This document shows, piece by piece, positions 7,764 through 16,501 of a DNA stretch of 42,382 nucleotides (its first letter is position 1; every line of letters starts with the position of its first letter). Where the stretch lies: NCBI RefSeq assembly GCF_002207765.1, contig NZ_BDGJ01000198.1, positions 41,853-84,234 on the forward strand, given 5' to 3'. The position numbers were made by a program, and so were the translations under genes. Under the pieces are notes generated by a model, which was given only the letters and a program-made list of their open reading frames with translations, was not told the DNA's origin and did not search any database. This stretch comes from Calderihabitans maritimus (GTDB lineage Bacteria > Bacillota > KKC1 > Calderihabitantales > Calderihabitantaceae).

Positions 7764-8300
7764 ATGAAAATTCTGGACAAATTTTTGGCCGTTTTGTTTT
7801 CCTTAACTCTTACGGTCGTTGCTCTTATAATTATAGCCATTGTCGCCGGATGGAGGCAGCCTTTATTTTACGTCAACATGGCTTTTGGCCAAACTAGTTT
7901 GCGCTGGTTGGTTGCGGCCTTCGCCGGGGTGGTTTTTTTGATTGGCTTGTGGCTCTTACTTGTCACCCTTCGTCGTCCCCCGGTACTACAGGCAGTAGCT
8001 AGGAGTACAGCGCTCGGTGAGGTGCGTATTACCCTCTTGGCTCTCCAAAGTATGGTCAAGAAGGCTGCAGGGAAGGTGAACGGCGTTAAGGAAATCAAGC
8101 CGCGTCTCAAATTCACTCCCGAGGGAGTGGCCGTTTTTCTACAGGTTATGATTGTCCCGGAGATAGACATTCCAGAAACCGCAGCTGAACTTCAGGAAAA
8201 GGTAAGGGATTACTTGGAGAGATATGCCGGTATACGAGTAGTGGAAATCCGAGTTCTGGTGGAGAATCTGGCTGAAGAAATCAGAGCCCGGGTGGAATAA
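7764..8300 (+). CDS. amaP: alkaline-shock membrane anchor protein AmaP
   Basis: A 178-residue protein with two N-terminal membrane helices (about residues 8-29 and 48-70) and a cytoplasmic domain with Asp23-like strands (VFLQVMIVPEIDIPE, IRVVEIRVLVENL). That is the AmaP plan: a hairpin anchor that binds Asp23 to the membrane. ATG 7764 follows AAAGGAGA. It lies 19 bases after asp23. Confidence 0.88.
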   Translation: MKILDKFLAVLFSLTLTVVALIIIAIVAGWRQPLFYVNMAFGQTSLRWLVAAFAGVVFLIGLWLLLVTLRRPPVLQAVARSTALGEVRITLLALQSMVKKAAGKVNGVKEIKPRLKFTPEGVAVFLQVMIVPEIDIPETAAELQEKVRDYLERYAGIRVVEIRVLVENLAEEIRARVE

Positions 8301-8318
8301 AAAAGAGGTGATAGATCA

Positions 8319-8537
8319 TTGGACTGGAGGCGTATGGTATTATTTCTCCTGGAAGAACACCGGGGTAAGGTTTTGGGAGCGATTATTGGACTAATGTTTG
8401 GCCTGCTGGTGGCTGTTTTTAATTTTTGGAAGGCTATTTTCATTGCTCTGTGCGCAGTGGCAGGATACCACATCGGGAAAAAGTTTGACCATAAGGGTAA
8501 TTTCAAAGATTTTTGGGACAGGATTTTTCCTGAATAA
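8319..8537 (+). CDS. DUF2273 small membrane protein
   Basis: A 72-residue protein with a hydrophobic hairpin (about residues 17-48) and the pattern LEEHRGKVLGAIIGLMFGLL typical of DUF2273, almost always encoded between amaP and nusB in Clostridia. The start is TTG 8319 behind AAGAGGTGA. Its exact role is not known; the context suggests a part of the Asp23/AmaP membrane complex. Confidence 0.87.
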   Translation: MDWRRMVLFLLEEHRGKVLGAIIGLMFGLLVAVFNFWKAIFIALCAVAGYHIGKKFDHKGNFKDFWDRIFPE

Positions 8538-8570
8538 GAAAAGCAATAATATGGTAAAGGGAGGATTTCT

Positions 8571-8999
8571 GTGAGTAGAAGGGTAGCCCGCGAGAAGGCA
8601 CTGCAAATTCTATTTCAAATAGATGTGGGAAGAGCCAATCCAGAATTTGCTACCGAATATATCCTCGAGGAATCCACCCTGGAAGAACAGGATGCTGCTT
8701 TTACCCGGCAGGTGGTAAAGGGTACTTTAGAAAATATTTCCACTATCGATGAGCTTATCGAAAGCCACTCCCAGGACTGGGATTTGGCGAGGCTGGCCAA
8801 TGTAGACAGAAATATTTTACGTCTGGGAGTATATGAGCTCCTTTACCGGGATGATATTCCTCCTAGTGTTTCCATTAATGAAGCAGTGGAACTGGCTAAA
8901 ATTTTCGGTACCGAGGAATCGAGTAAATTTGTCAATGGAATATTAGATGCTATTAAACATCGGGTTGCTGAGAACCGTCCGCTAGAAGGTGACGAATAA
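8571..8999 (+). CDS. nusB: transcription antitermination factor NusB
   Basis: NusB binds boxA RNA with NusE and supports rRNA antitermination. The 142-residue protein has the family pattern throughout: SRRVAREKALQILFQID at the start, then DRNILRLGVYELLY and VSINEAVELAKIFG. The GTG start follows GGGAGG. Its last base is the first base of the next gene's ATG. Confidence 0.96.
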   Translation: MSRRVAREKALQILFQIDVGRANPEFATEYILEESTLEEQDAAFTRQVVKGTLENISTIDELIESHSQDWDLARLANVDRNILRLGVYELLYRDDIPPSVSINEAVELAKIFGTEESSKFVNGILDAIKHRVAENRPLEGDE

Positions 9000-9955
9000 T
9001 GAAATATGTTTTAGGGATTGACACTAGTTGCTATACTACTTCGGCAGCCCTGGTAGACGAGGAAGGGAACTTGAAGGCCGAACACCGCCAACTGTTGTCG
9101 GTACCCCAGGGAGAAAGGGGGCTGCAACAAGCGATGGCGGTGTTTCAACATGTACAGCAATTGCCCCAGGTCATAAAAAAGACTCTGGCGCCGGTAAGAG
9201 GCAAAAATATTGGGGCAGTGGTTGCCAGTGTAAAGCCCCGGCCGGTAGAGGGTTCTTACATGCCGGTGTTCACGGTGGCTCATAGTTTCGGTAGGACAAT
9301 GGCAGAGGTTTTGGGAGTTCCTTTTTTTGCTACTACCCACCAGGAAGGCCATATCATGGCCGGCCTGTGGTCCAGCGGGATGCCTTCCCGAGACAAATTC
9401 CTGGCGGTCCATCTGTCCGGGGGGACTTCGGAACTCTTGTTAGTGGAACGGGAGAATAAAGGGGGATTTTCCTTTGCCATAAAGTTGTTGGGAGGAACTA
9501 CCGATCTCCATGCGGGTCAGTTTATTGATAGGGTAGGAGTAGAAATGGGCCTTCCTTTTCCGGCCGGACCGCATCTGGAGAAACTGGCTTCGAAGAGCAG
9601 GACCGGAGTAGTGAGCATTCCTTCCTCTGTCCGGGGATTTAACTTTAGTTTTTCTGGGCCGGAAACGCAGGCCCGGAAGTTGTTGCGCCAGGGAATAGCT
9701 CCGGCGGAGGTAGCCCGGGCAGTGGAAAGGTGTATAGCCACCACTCTGGAAAAAATTTTGCGCCCGGCGGTGAAAGAGTTTGAGCTGGCGGACGTTTTAA
9801 TCGTGGGGGGTGTGGCAGCCAACCGCTTTATAAGGGAGAGACTGCGCCAACGCCTGGAACACCGGGCGGTAGGAGCGCGGCTTTTCTTTGCCGACCCCCG
9901 TTACAGCGGGGACAACGCAGTGGGGGTAGCTCAGTTGGGATGTAAAATGCTATAA
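8999..9955 (+). CDS. TsaD/Kae1-like (glycoprotease M22 family) paralog
   Basis: The 318-residue protein has the Kae1/TsaD ASKHA fold: LGIDTSCYTTSAALV at the N-terminus, the metal-binding HQEGH (about residues 114-118), a SGGTSELLLVE phosphate loop and VGGVAANRFIRERL late. True TsaD makes the t6A37 tRNA modification. This shorter copy next to nusB resembles the second TsaD-like protein common in Clostridia, whose role is not settled. It starts on the last base of the nusB stop. Confidence is high for the family and low for t6A activity. Confidence 0.85.
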   Translation: MKYVLGIDTSCYTTSAALVDEEGNLKAEHRQLLSVPQGERGLQQAMAVFQHVQQLPQVIKKTLAPVRGKNIGAVVASVKPRPVEGSYMPVFTVAHSFGRTMAEVLGVPFFATTHQEGHIMAGLWSSGMPSRDKFLAVHLSGGTSELLLVERENKGGFSFAIKLLGGTTDLHAGQFIDRVGVEMGLPFPAGPHLEKLASKSRTGVVSIPSSVRGFNFSFSGPETQARKLLRQGIAPAEVARAVERCIATTLEKILRPAVKEFELADVLIVGGVAANRFIRERLRQRLEHRAVGARLFFADPRYSGDNAVGVAQLGCKML

Positions 9956-9961
9956 AGGAAA

Positions 9962-10004
9962 AAGACCTCACCGTTTTTAGCCGGATGAGCCTTGGTGAGG
10001 TCTT
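9962..10004 (-). terminator. terminator of the minus-strand fusion gene
   Basis: An 11-bp perfect stem (9962-9972 with 9994-10004) encloses a 21-base loop. Read on the minus strand the stem ends in CTTTTTCC, a usable U tract; on the plus strand no T run follows. It therefore mainly terminates the gene ending at 10024, though it may also slow convergent transcripts. Confidence 0.75.
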
Positions 10005-10023
10005 GAGTACGGAGTCTGGAAGA

Positions 10024-11922
10024 CTACGCATTGGAGGCCGAATCAAGAACCATCAGCCCAACGCGATAACACCTGAGACACCGTCCAGTCTCCGTTATAC
10101 CGTCATGCAAGTTGAAGCCCAACTCCACTTCGCGGAAATCTTTAAGGCGTTCCTCCACGGGCGCCATTTCTTCTTCTTGACGCGGCCGGCCGTTCAGAAT
10201 CCCTACCCGCTCGTTAGGATCAAAGACGCCGAACTCCTTCAACCATGCGTCCACAAGATCTTCCCGTACTGGTTCCACTTTACCGGAGGTAAGGTACTGG
10301 TCAATAGAAATGGCGGCTCTGTTTCCCTGGGCCACAGCTTCAACAACCGTTCTGGCTCCGAGAACTATATCGCCACCGGCAAATACTCCCGGAACTCCAG
10401 TAGCCAGAGTTACCGGATCGACAGCAATTGTTTTCCACTTAGTCAGTTCGATCCCTTCATGGTCCAAGAAAGAGAGATCAGCTACCTGGCCGATGGCGGG
10501 TATAACCACGTCGCACGGAAGGAAAAATTCCGACCCCGGAATTGGAACAGGACGTCTGCGGCCGCTGGCATCAGGTTCTCCCAGTTCCATCCGGATACAG
10601 TTAAGACCCTTCACTTTACCGTCCTCGGCCACGATTTCAGTAGGGTTAGCTAGGAAGCAAAACTTTACTCCCTCGGCTTCAGCATCTCTTACTTCACACT
10701 CGTTAGCTGGCATCTCCGCTCGTGTACGACGGTAAATCAAGTAAACTTCTTCAAATCCTTTACGCAATGAAGAACGGGCGCAATCCATGGCTACATTACC
10801 GCCGCCAATTACGGCCACCCTTTTACCAGCAGGTATGGGAAGGCCGAGATTCATATTTCTCAGGTATTTTACACCAGGAATAAAGCCTTCATAACCTGCA
10901 TTTTCGCCTTCAATTCCCATCTTGGCGCTATCATGTAACCCGGCGGCAATAAACACAGCCTGATAATTCTGGATGAGGTCCTGTAAGCTTATATCCTGAC
11001 CCACACGGGTATTGTACTTGATTTCCACCCCGAGGGCTTTGATGGCCTCAATTTCGCCCTGCAAAATATCGCGAGGCAGTCGATAAGGCGGAATACCCAC
11101 CGCTAGCATTCCACCGGCTACCGGTAAAGCCTCAAAAATAGTCACTTTGTATCCTTTTCGGGCCAGTTGGTACGCACAGCTCAACCCCGCGGGACCGGCC
11201 CCTACTACAGCCACCTGCGCCTTACTGTTTTTACCTTCGCCTTTCAAGGTCGGTTTACGGCCACGCTTAAGTTCATAGTCGGCCACAAATCTCTTTATAC
11301 CTCGGATGGCAATGGGTTCGTCGAGGAGTCCTCGGCGGCAGTGTTCCTCACACGGGTGGACACATACTCTACCCAGTACACCCGCTAAGGCGGTAGATCT
11401 TCTGATGACTTCTAACGCTTCCTCAAAACATCTTTCGGTTGTACGTTCTATATATGATGGAATATCGAGATGGGCAGGACAACGGTGTAGACACGGAGCG
11501 GTGACCAAGGCATGATATTTTTGATCGGAGTTTGAAGGGGCGCAATATTTTGATAATTCCTGATAATTATTCAGAAAATCTATAACCGGCTTACCGGCAG
11601 ATTGGCCTAGTTCGCATTTTGAACCATTAACGACCAGGTTGGCTACGCTCATCAGCTGTTGCCGGAGAGAGGGGTCATCTTTCTGGGCAAGTTTTTGCAG
11701 TAAACTTAAAATTATTCTGGTACCAACCCGGCAGGGCACGCAGCGCCCGCAAGATTCTCTCTGCACAGCTTCATAGTAAGCAATAAGCGCTTCTAAAAGG
11801 TTAACTTCAGTATCGGCGATCAGAATACCGCTCCAGCCGATAAAGGCTTTTACCGGCTGTCCCCCAAATGATGGGAGCGAGGTCTTAAGAACGTCGCCGC
11901 CGCTCTTCCACGTACTGAACAA
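10024..11922 (-). CDS. NuoF Fe-S domain-GltD fusion, NAD(P)H-dependent flavoprotein
   Basis: The 632-residue protein has two parts. Residues 1-125 match only the C-terminal end of NuoF: a [4Fe-4S] motif with Cys58, 61, 64 and 103, and no FMN/NADH fold. From about residue 135 it follows glutamate synthase small subunit: Fe-S cysteines at 144 and 148 and at 187, 191 and 195, an FAD GAGPAGLSCA loop near 241, and a second VIGGGNVAMDCA loop for NAD(P)H. A late CLRC motif follows. GltD-like modules move electrons between NAD(P)H, FAD and Fe-S centres. No GltB partner lies nearby; the divergent neighbour is complex I. TTG 11922 is chosen because GGGAGG lies 8 bases upstream. A partner role with complex I or FdhA1 is an inference. 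Confidence 0.88.
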   Translation of the reverse strand: MFSTWKSGGDVLKTSLPSFGGQPVKAFIGWSGILIADTEVNLLEALIAYYEAVQRESCGRCVPCRVGTRIILSLLQKLAQKDDPSLRQQLMSVANLVVNGSKCELGQSAGKPVIDFLNNYQELSKYCAPSNSDQKYHALVTAPCLHRCPAHLDIPSYIERTTERCFEEALEVIRRSTALAGVLGRVCVHPCEEHCRRGLLDEPIAIRGIKRFVADYELKRGRKPTLKGEGKNSKAQVAVVGAGPAGLSCAYQLARKGYKVTIFEALPVAGGMLAVGIPPYRLPRDILQGEIEAIKALGVEIKYNTRVGQDISLQDLIQNYQAVFIAAGLHDSAKMGIEGENAGYEGFIPGVKYLRNMNLGLPIPAGKRVAVIGGGNVAMDCARSSLRKGFEEVYLIYRRTRAEMPANECEVRDAEAEGVKFCFLANPTEIVAEDGKVKGLNCIRMELGEPDASGRRRPVPIPGSEFFLPCDVVIPAIGQVADLSFLDHEGIELTKWKTIAVDPVTLATGVPGVFAGGDIVLGARTVVEAVAQGNRAAISIDQYLTSGKVEPVREDLVDAWLKEFGVFDPNERVGILNGRPRQEEEMAPVEERLKDFREVELGFNLHDGITETGRCLRCYRVGLMVLDSASNA

Positions 11923-12029
11923 GCTTCTTCCCTCCCCGCTTAGTAAAGGATATCACTACCTTCACGCTGGCTACCGCTGATCAAGCAATCTGGTGGGTAG
12001 GTACAGAAGACCTCGGTTCTATCATATCT

Positions 12030-12058
12030 ATCATATCAATACAAACTAATAAAGGCAA
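12030..12058 (-). promoter_or_regulatory. promoter of the NuoF-GltD fusion gene
   Basis: On the minus strand TTGCCT (12058-12053) and TATGAT (12035-12030) are spaced by 17 bases. The message would begin near 12023, with a leader of about 100 bases before TTG 11922. Confidence 0.65.
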
Positions 12059-12243
12059 GCATATATAACCGTACTTATTCGGGTTAATACCGCATATAAA
12101 TACACAAAGAAAGATTGATTTATCAGATTAAAAAGTTTTTTCTGAAATTAAAAAGAGGAATTTCTCAATGTCTGGCGAATATGGTTACACTGGTGGGTAG
12201 TGTCTGCTCCTCTATCGGTTTAAGAACGAGTTTTACAGGCGGT

Positions 12244-12337
12244 ACATGGCCGTTCCCTGGTAAGCGTTCTGATATGAGGAACGCTGGAGATTAATTCCAT
12301 CGGGTTGATACATAACTGGGTAACCATGCGGCCATGT
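12244..12337 (+). other. candidate structured leader RNA of the nuo operon
   Basis: No gene is seen from 11923 to 12408 on either strand. Most of 12000-12165 is AT-rich and holds the minus-strand promoter. From 12244 the plus strand has nested inverted repeats: an outer ACATGGCCG (12244-12252) with CGGCCATGT (12329-12337), and an inner AGCGTTC (12263-12269) with GAACGCT (12279-12285). Together they could form a 94-base domain ending about 70 bases before nuoA. I do not recognise a known riboswitch class, and I found no convincing plus-strand promoter. Confidence 0.4.
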
Positions 12338-12408
12338 TTACTGCCGGTGCGATGCTGGCTACGCTTCTGGCGGTAGACCTTGGTGACTGCCTGAAAGGGG
12401 TGAACTTT

Positions 12409-12765
12409 TTGTTCGAGTTTGGGAAGATTGCTTTTTTTACCTTGGTGGGCGTCCTGTTGGTAGGCTTAATCTATTTTCTTAACTGGTTCTTATCCCCCAA
12501 AACCGTGCCTACGCAGCTGAGAAATACTGCCTACGAATGCGGCGACCCGCCGGTAGGTAGCGGCTGGGCCCGATATCACCTGAGCTATTATCCTTTTGCT
12601 TTATTATTTGTGGTTTTTGATGTGGAAGCCATCTTTCTTTTTGCTTGGGTGGCTGCTTTTAAACCATTAGGATTATTTGGTTTAATTGAAGTCATGATTT
12701 TCATTCTTATGCTGGTGGCAGGGTTAGTTTATGCCTGGCGGAAAGGAGTTTTAAAATGGGTGTAG
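12409..12765 (+). CDS. nuoA: complex I subunit NuoA
   Basis: NuoA is a three-helix membrane subunit at the quinone entrance of complex I. The conserved loop [12 protein letters not shown] and the following [19 protein letters not shown] segment identify it. TTG 12409 with AAAGGGG about 10 bases upstream gives 118 residues, the family norm. ATG 12334 is open in frame, but would add 25 non-conserved residues and overlap the leader hairpin. It overlaps nuoB by 10 bases. First gene of nuoABCDIHJKLMN. Confidence 0.93.
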   Translation: MFEFGKIAFFTLVGVLLVGLIYFLNWFLSPKTVPTQLRNTAYECGDPPVGSGWARYHLSYYPFALLFVVFDVEAIFLFAWVAAFKPLGLFGLIEVMIFILMLVAGLVYAWRKGVLKWV

Positions 12766-13340
12766 ACGACCGGTGGGAAAGGTTTCATCAGACAGAGCCT
12801 GGACCATTGGGAAAGTTATTTGCCCATGTAGAAAAAATACCCGGTGGGCAAATTCTGATTGGGTGGTCCGAAGCGTTAGTTAACTGGGGTAGGAAATCTT
12901 CGTTATGGCCTATGACTTTTGGTCTGGCCTGCTGTGCCATTGAGATGATGAGTACCGGAGCTTCCAACTTTGATATCGATCGTTTTGGTGCCGGTGTTTT
13001 TCGTCCTTCAGCCCGGCATGCGGACGTAATGATTGTAGCCGGTACTATTACTTATAAAATGGCGCCGCGGGTCAGAACTCTTTATGAACAAATGCCTGCC
13101 CCGAAGTGGGTAATAGCCATGGGCAACTGTGCCTGCAGCGGCGGGCCTTTTAACACCTATAGTGTAGTGCAGGGAATGGATGAAATTGCGCCGGTAGATG
13201 TTTATATTCCCGGCTGTCCCCCCCGTCCGGAAGCTTTGCTCTATGGGCTGATGAAATTACAAGACAAGATTATGCAGGAAAAGATCACCCGAAGGGGGTT
13301 GGTAAAAAATGAGCCCCGCGGAATTAGTCAAGGCGCTTAA
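12756..13340 (+). CDS. nuoB: complex I subunit NuoB (cluster N2)
   Basis: NuoB carries the terminal [4Fe-4S] cluster N2, which reduces quinone. The ligands are visible as the adjacent Cys59-Cys60, Cys125 in MGNCACSGG and Cys154 in PGCPPRPEA. The 194-residue length is normal. The gene overlaps nuoA by 10 bases and nuoC by 32 bases, which suggests tight translational coupling. Confidence 0.96.
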   Translation: MGVDDRWERFHQTEPGPLGKLFAHVEKIPGGQILIGWSEALVNWGRKSSLWPMTFGLACCAIEMMSTGASNFDIDRFGAGVFRPSARHADVMIVAGTITYKMAPRVRTLYEQMPAPKWVIAMGNCACSGGPFNTYSVVQGMDEIAPVDVYIPGCPPRPEALLYGLMKLQDKIMQEKITRRGLVKNEPRGISQGA

Positions 13341-13770
13341 GCAAGAGTTTGGAGACCACGTCGCTGTTGTTCAAGAGGAACCCCAGCTAGTTGTGGAGGT
13401 TTCCCGCGAGAAATTAGTAGAGATAGCTCGTTTTTTGAGGGATACTCCTGGGTTGGCATTTAATTTCTTGATCTACGTTACAGCAGTGGATAAGATCGAG
13501 TATTTCGAAGTGGTATATGCCGTTCGTTCCCTTAAGGAGCGACACCAGTTAATGCTGAAAGTGAGGATTTCTAGAGAGGAACCGGAAATTCCCTCTGTTA
13601 CTTCGGTCTGGCCGGCTGCCAACTGGGATGAGCGGGAGACTTATGACTTGTTTGGAATTCGCTTTACCGGTCATCCCGATTTAAGGCGCATTTTACTTCC
13701 CGATGACTGGGAAGGGCATCCGCTGCGCAAAGACTATCCGGTTGATCGGCGGCCGGAGAAAGTTGTCTAA
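13309..13770 (+). CDS. nuoC: complex I subunit NuoC
   Basis: The 153-residue product is the 30-kDa subunit of the peripheral arm. The signature [39 protein letters not shown] lies at residues 105-143 (split here only by reading, not by a gap). It is separate from NuoD, unlike the fused NuoCD of enterobacteria. ATG 13309 lies within the end of nuoB, with AGGGGG about 12 bases upstream. Confidence 0.95.
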   Translation: MSPAELVKALKQEFGDHVAVVQEEPQLVVEVSREKLVEIARFLRDTPGLAFNFLIYVTAVDKIEYFEVVYAVRSLKERHQLMLKVRISREEPEIPSVTSVWPAANWDERETYDLFGIRFTGHPDLRRILLPDDWEGHPLRKDYPVDRRPEKVV

Positions 13771-13788
13771 ATGGAGGAGAAGGTACCA

Positions 13789-14979
13789 ATGGAAAGTATT
13801 CCGAAACCGACCAATACTGAGGAAATCTGTTTGAATTTAGGGCCGCAACATCCTAGTACTCACGGGGTAATGAAATTTGAACTTACTCTGGAGGGAGAGC
13901 GGGTAGTTAAATGCGTGCCTGTCATCGGTCAACTCCACCGTGGGCTGGAAAAGATGGCTGAGGGCATGCTTTACAGCCAGTTCATTCCTATGACTGACCG
14001 GTTGGACTACTTAGCCGGTGCATGCAATAACCTGGGTTATGTCCTGGCGGTCGAAACTTTGATGGGCGTGGAAGCGCCGGAGCGAGCGAAGTATATTCGC
14101 GTCATTATTTCTGAACTGCAGCGGATAGCCAGTCACTTGGTAGCGGTAGGCACTATGGCTTTGGACCTGGGAGCCTGGACGGTAATGCTCTATAGTTTCC
14201 GGGAACGGGAAATGATCCTGGATATTTTTGAAATGTATTGCGGCGCCCGTATGACCCTGAATTGTTTCCGGGTGGGTGGAACCCCTTACGATCTAACCCC
14301 GGAGATTATTCAGAAGATTGAGGATTTCCTGAAGGTTTTTCCGAGTCGTTTGGATGATTATGAGGCGTTATTAAATAAGAACCCCATATGGCTGACCCGG
14401 ACGCGGGATATAGGTGTAATTTCGGCAGAAGATGCTATTGCCTACGGGCTTAGCGGCCCTAACCTGCGGGCATCGGGAGTAGAGTGGGACATCCGCAAGG
14501 CGTATCCCTACGAAATCTACGATCGGGTAGAATTTGACATTCCTACAGGTTCCCGGGGAGATGTGTACGACCGGTACTGGGTGCGCATGGAGGAAATGCG
14601 GCAGAGTTGTCGGATTATCAGACAGGCCTTGGATCAAATGCCGGAAGGTCCTATTATGGTAGATATTCCGGGTGTTTCTTTAGCGGATAAAGCACAGTTC
14701 CCTACTAATTTTCCGGCAGTAGTGCGCCATTTCGAGCTGCTGGTAAAAGGCTTCCAACCGCCGAAAAGAGAGATTTATGTAGGGGTGGAGAATCCTAAAG
14801 GAGAGTTGGGCTTTTACCTGGTTAGCGACGGAACCGGTCGTCCATATCGCCTGAAGATCAGGGCGCCATCCTTTGTGAGTGCTCAAATTTTGCCCAAGGT
14901 AATGAAGGGGACACTGTTGGCGGATGTTGTATCAATCCTGGCCAGCTTTGACCCGGTAATGGGAGAAATTGACCGTTAA
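13789..14979 (+). CDS. nuoD: complex I subunit NuoD
   Basis: NuoD (49-kDa) lines the quinone cavity together with NuoB. The start motif LGPQHPSTHGVMKFEL and the QLHRGLEKMAEG segment are present. The Ni-binding CxxC pairs of group 4 hydrogenases are absent, so this is a quinone-type complex I and not a hydrogenase. ATG 13789 has GGAGG about 10 bases upstream and gives 396 residues; ATG 13771, directly on the nuoC stop, is the alternative (402 residues). Confidence 0.96.
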   Translation: MESIPKPTNTEEICLNLGPQHPSTHGVMKFELTLEGERVVKCVPVIGQLHRGLEKMAEGMLYSQFIPMTDRLDYLAGACNNLGYVLAVETLMGVEAPERAKYIRVIISELQRIASHLVAVGTMALDLGAWTVMLYSFREREMILDIFEMYCGARMTLNCFRVGGTPYDLTPEIIQKIEDFLKVFPSRLDDYEALLNKNPIWLTRTRDIGVISAEDAIAYGLSGPNLRASGVEWDIRKAYPYEIYDRVEFDIPTGSRGDVYDRYWVRMEEMRQSCRIIRQALDQMPEGPIMVDIPGVSLADKAQFPTNFPAVVRHFELLVKGFQPPKREIYVGVENPKGELGFYLVSDGTGRPYRLKIRAPSFVSAQILPKVMKGTLLADVVSILASFDPVMGEIDR

Positions 14980-14994
14980 AAGGGGTTAGGTACC

Positions 14995-15426
14995 ATGGCA
15001 CTACGGTTACGAGATGTGGTTTTAGCGAAAGAACTTATAAGAGGATTGGGGGTTACTTTGCGGCACCTGTTTCAGAAGCCGGTAACCCTCCAGTACCCTA
15101 CTGAGCGAAGGGAACCTCATGAGCGTTTTCGCGGGTTAGTCCGTTGGGACAGGGAAAAATGCGCAGCATGCGTGCTTTGTGAGCACTACTGCCCGGTGAA
15201 GGCCATTGATATAGTAACCGGGGAAGGGGAACAGGGAGAAAAGGTAGTATTACACTACCAGATAGATGCGTCTCACTGCATGCTGTGCGGGTTTTGCGTA
15301 GAAATTTGTCCGGTCAACGCTCTTTCCCACTCGCCTTATTACGAACTTGCTGTGTACGACCTCGAGGACACTATCTACGCACAGGAAAAGATGGCCGGTG
15401 AGCCGCCGATAACCAGGTATCGGTAA
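14995..15426 (+). CDS. nuoI: complex I subunit NuoI (two [4Fe-4S])
   Basis: NuoI is the ferredoxin-like subunit that passes electrons toward N2. Two classical motifs are present, Cys56, 59, 62, 66 and Cys95, 98, 101, 105, each ending in CP. Here nuoI comes before nuoH, the reverse of the enterobacterial order, and follows nuoD directly, where nuoE, F and G would often stand. In a complex I without NuoEFG, NuoI is the likely docking point for the electron input module. Confidence 0.95.
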   Translation: MALRLRDVVLAKELIRGLGVTLRHLFQKPVTLQYPTERREPHERFRGLVRWDREKCAACVLCEHYCPVKAIDIVTGEGEQGEKVVLHYQIDASHCMLCGFCVEICPVNALSHSPYYELAVYDLEDTIYAQEKMAGEPPITRYR

Positions 15427-15439
15427 GGAGTGACTGAAG

Positions 15440-16480
15440 ATGTGGGAATTTTTTTACGCACCAGATCAATGGGCGTATGGTATTTATAAGGCCGTAGAAA
15501 CCTGGGGACAGAGTGTTGGCATTCCGGTATCCTTGATACAGCTTTTGTTGCTGATACCGGTGGCCGTAATATTGTTGGCTTTTATCTTCTTGAATGTGAT
15601 GTTTTTAACTTGGATGGAGAGAAAGGTAGCGGGACACATCCAGGTGCGCTATGGGCCCATGCGAACTGGATGGCATGGGCTGATGCAGCCCGTGGCTGAC
15701 GCAGTGAAGCTCCTATTTAAGGAACCTATAGCCCTGCCGGGAGTTGACCGGTTCATCTACTTTTTAAGTCCTATGTTTATGTTTACCATGGCCATGATGG
15801 TATTTATCGTAATACCTTTCAGTCCCGGCTGGGTAGTGGCTTCGCTTGACTACGGTTTGCTGTTTATCTTTGCCGTCAGCGGGATGAGCAGCTTTTTTGT
15901 CCTGGCGGGAGGATGGTGCAGCAATAACAAGTGGTCCCTGCTAGGGGCCATGAGGACGGTGGCGCAGGTAATCGGCTATGAAGTCCCTTTAATTCTTTCG
16001 GCTTTGGGAGTAGCTCTCTTGGCCGGAAGCTTAAACCTAACGGATATTGTTGCTTCGCAGAAAGGAATGTGGAATATCGTAAAGCAACCACTAGGTTTTA
16101 TCCTTTTCCTAATGGCTTCTTTGGCGGAGGCCAACCGGGGACCTTTTGATTTGGAAGAAGCGGAGCAGGAACTGGTGGGAGGATATTTAACAGAATATTC
16201 CGGTATGCCCTTCGCTATGTTTTACCTGGGAGAGTATACCCACCTTTTAGCCAGTGGGGCCATCATTACTACCCTCTTCCTGGGAGGCTGGCAGGGACCG
16301 TTACTGCCTCCTATTATCTGGTTCCTGATCAAATGTTACGCGGTAATATTTATCTTCATGTGGATCCGCTGGACCTATCCGCGGATCAGAGTGGATCATT
16401 TGTTGCAATTTAATTGGAAGTTTGTACTTCCCCTAGCGTTAGTTAATCTAGGTATAACCAGTTTAGTTTTGGTGCTGTAG
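15440..16480 (+). CDS. nuoH: complex I subunit NuoH
   Basis: The 346-residue membrane subunit has about eight helices and the conserved loops ERKVAGHIQVRYGPMRTG and EANRGPFDLEEAEQELVGG, which shape the quinone channel. Its Glu-rich loop links quinone chemistry to proton pumping. The ATG follows AAGGAGTG. It lies 13 bases after nuoI. Confidence 0.96.
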   Translation: MWEFFYAPDQWAYGIYKAVETWGQSVGIPVSLIQLLLLIPVAVILLAFIFLNVMFLTWMERKVAGHIQVRYGPMRTGWHGLMQPVADAVKLLFKEPIALPGVDRFIYFLSPMFMFTMAMMVFIVIPFSPGWVVASLDYGLLFIFAVSGMSSFFVLAGGWCSNNKWSLLGAMRTVAQVIGYEVPLILSALGVALLAGSLNLTDIVASQKGMWNIVKQPLGFILFLMASLAEANRGPFDLEEAEQELVGGYLTEYSGMPFAMFYLGEYTHLLASGAIITTLFLGGWQGPLLPPIIWFLIKCYAVIFIFMWIRWTYPRIRVDHLLQFNWKFVLPLALVNLGITSLVLVL

Positions 16481-16501
16481 ATAAGGAAAGAAGGGTGAGC
16501 C

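Noticed and set aside
9985-10735. Plus-strand open frames opposite the NuoF-GltD fusion
   Set aside because: Antisense shadows of a clear minus-strand gene, with unnatural composition.
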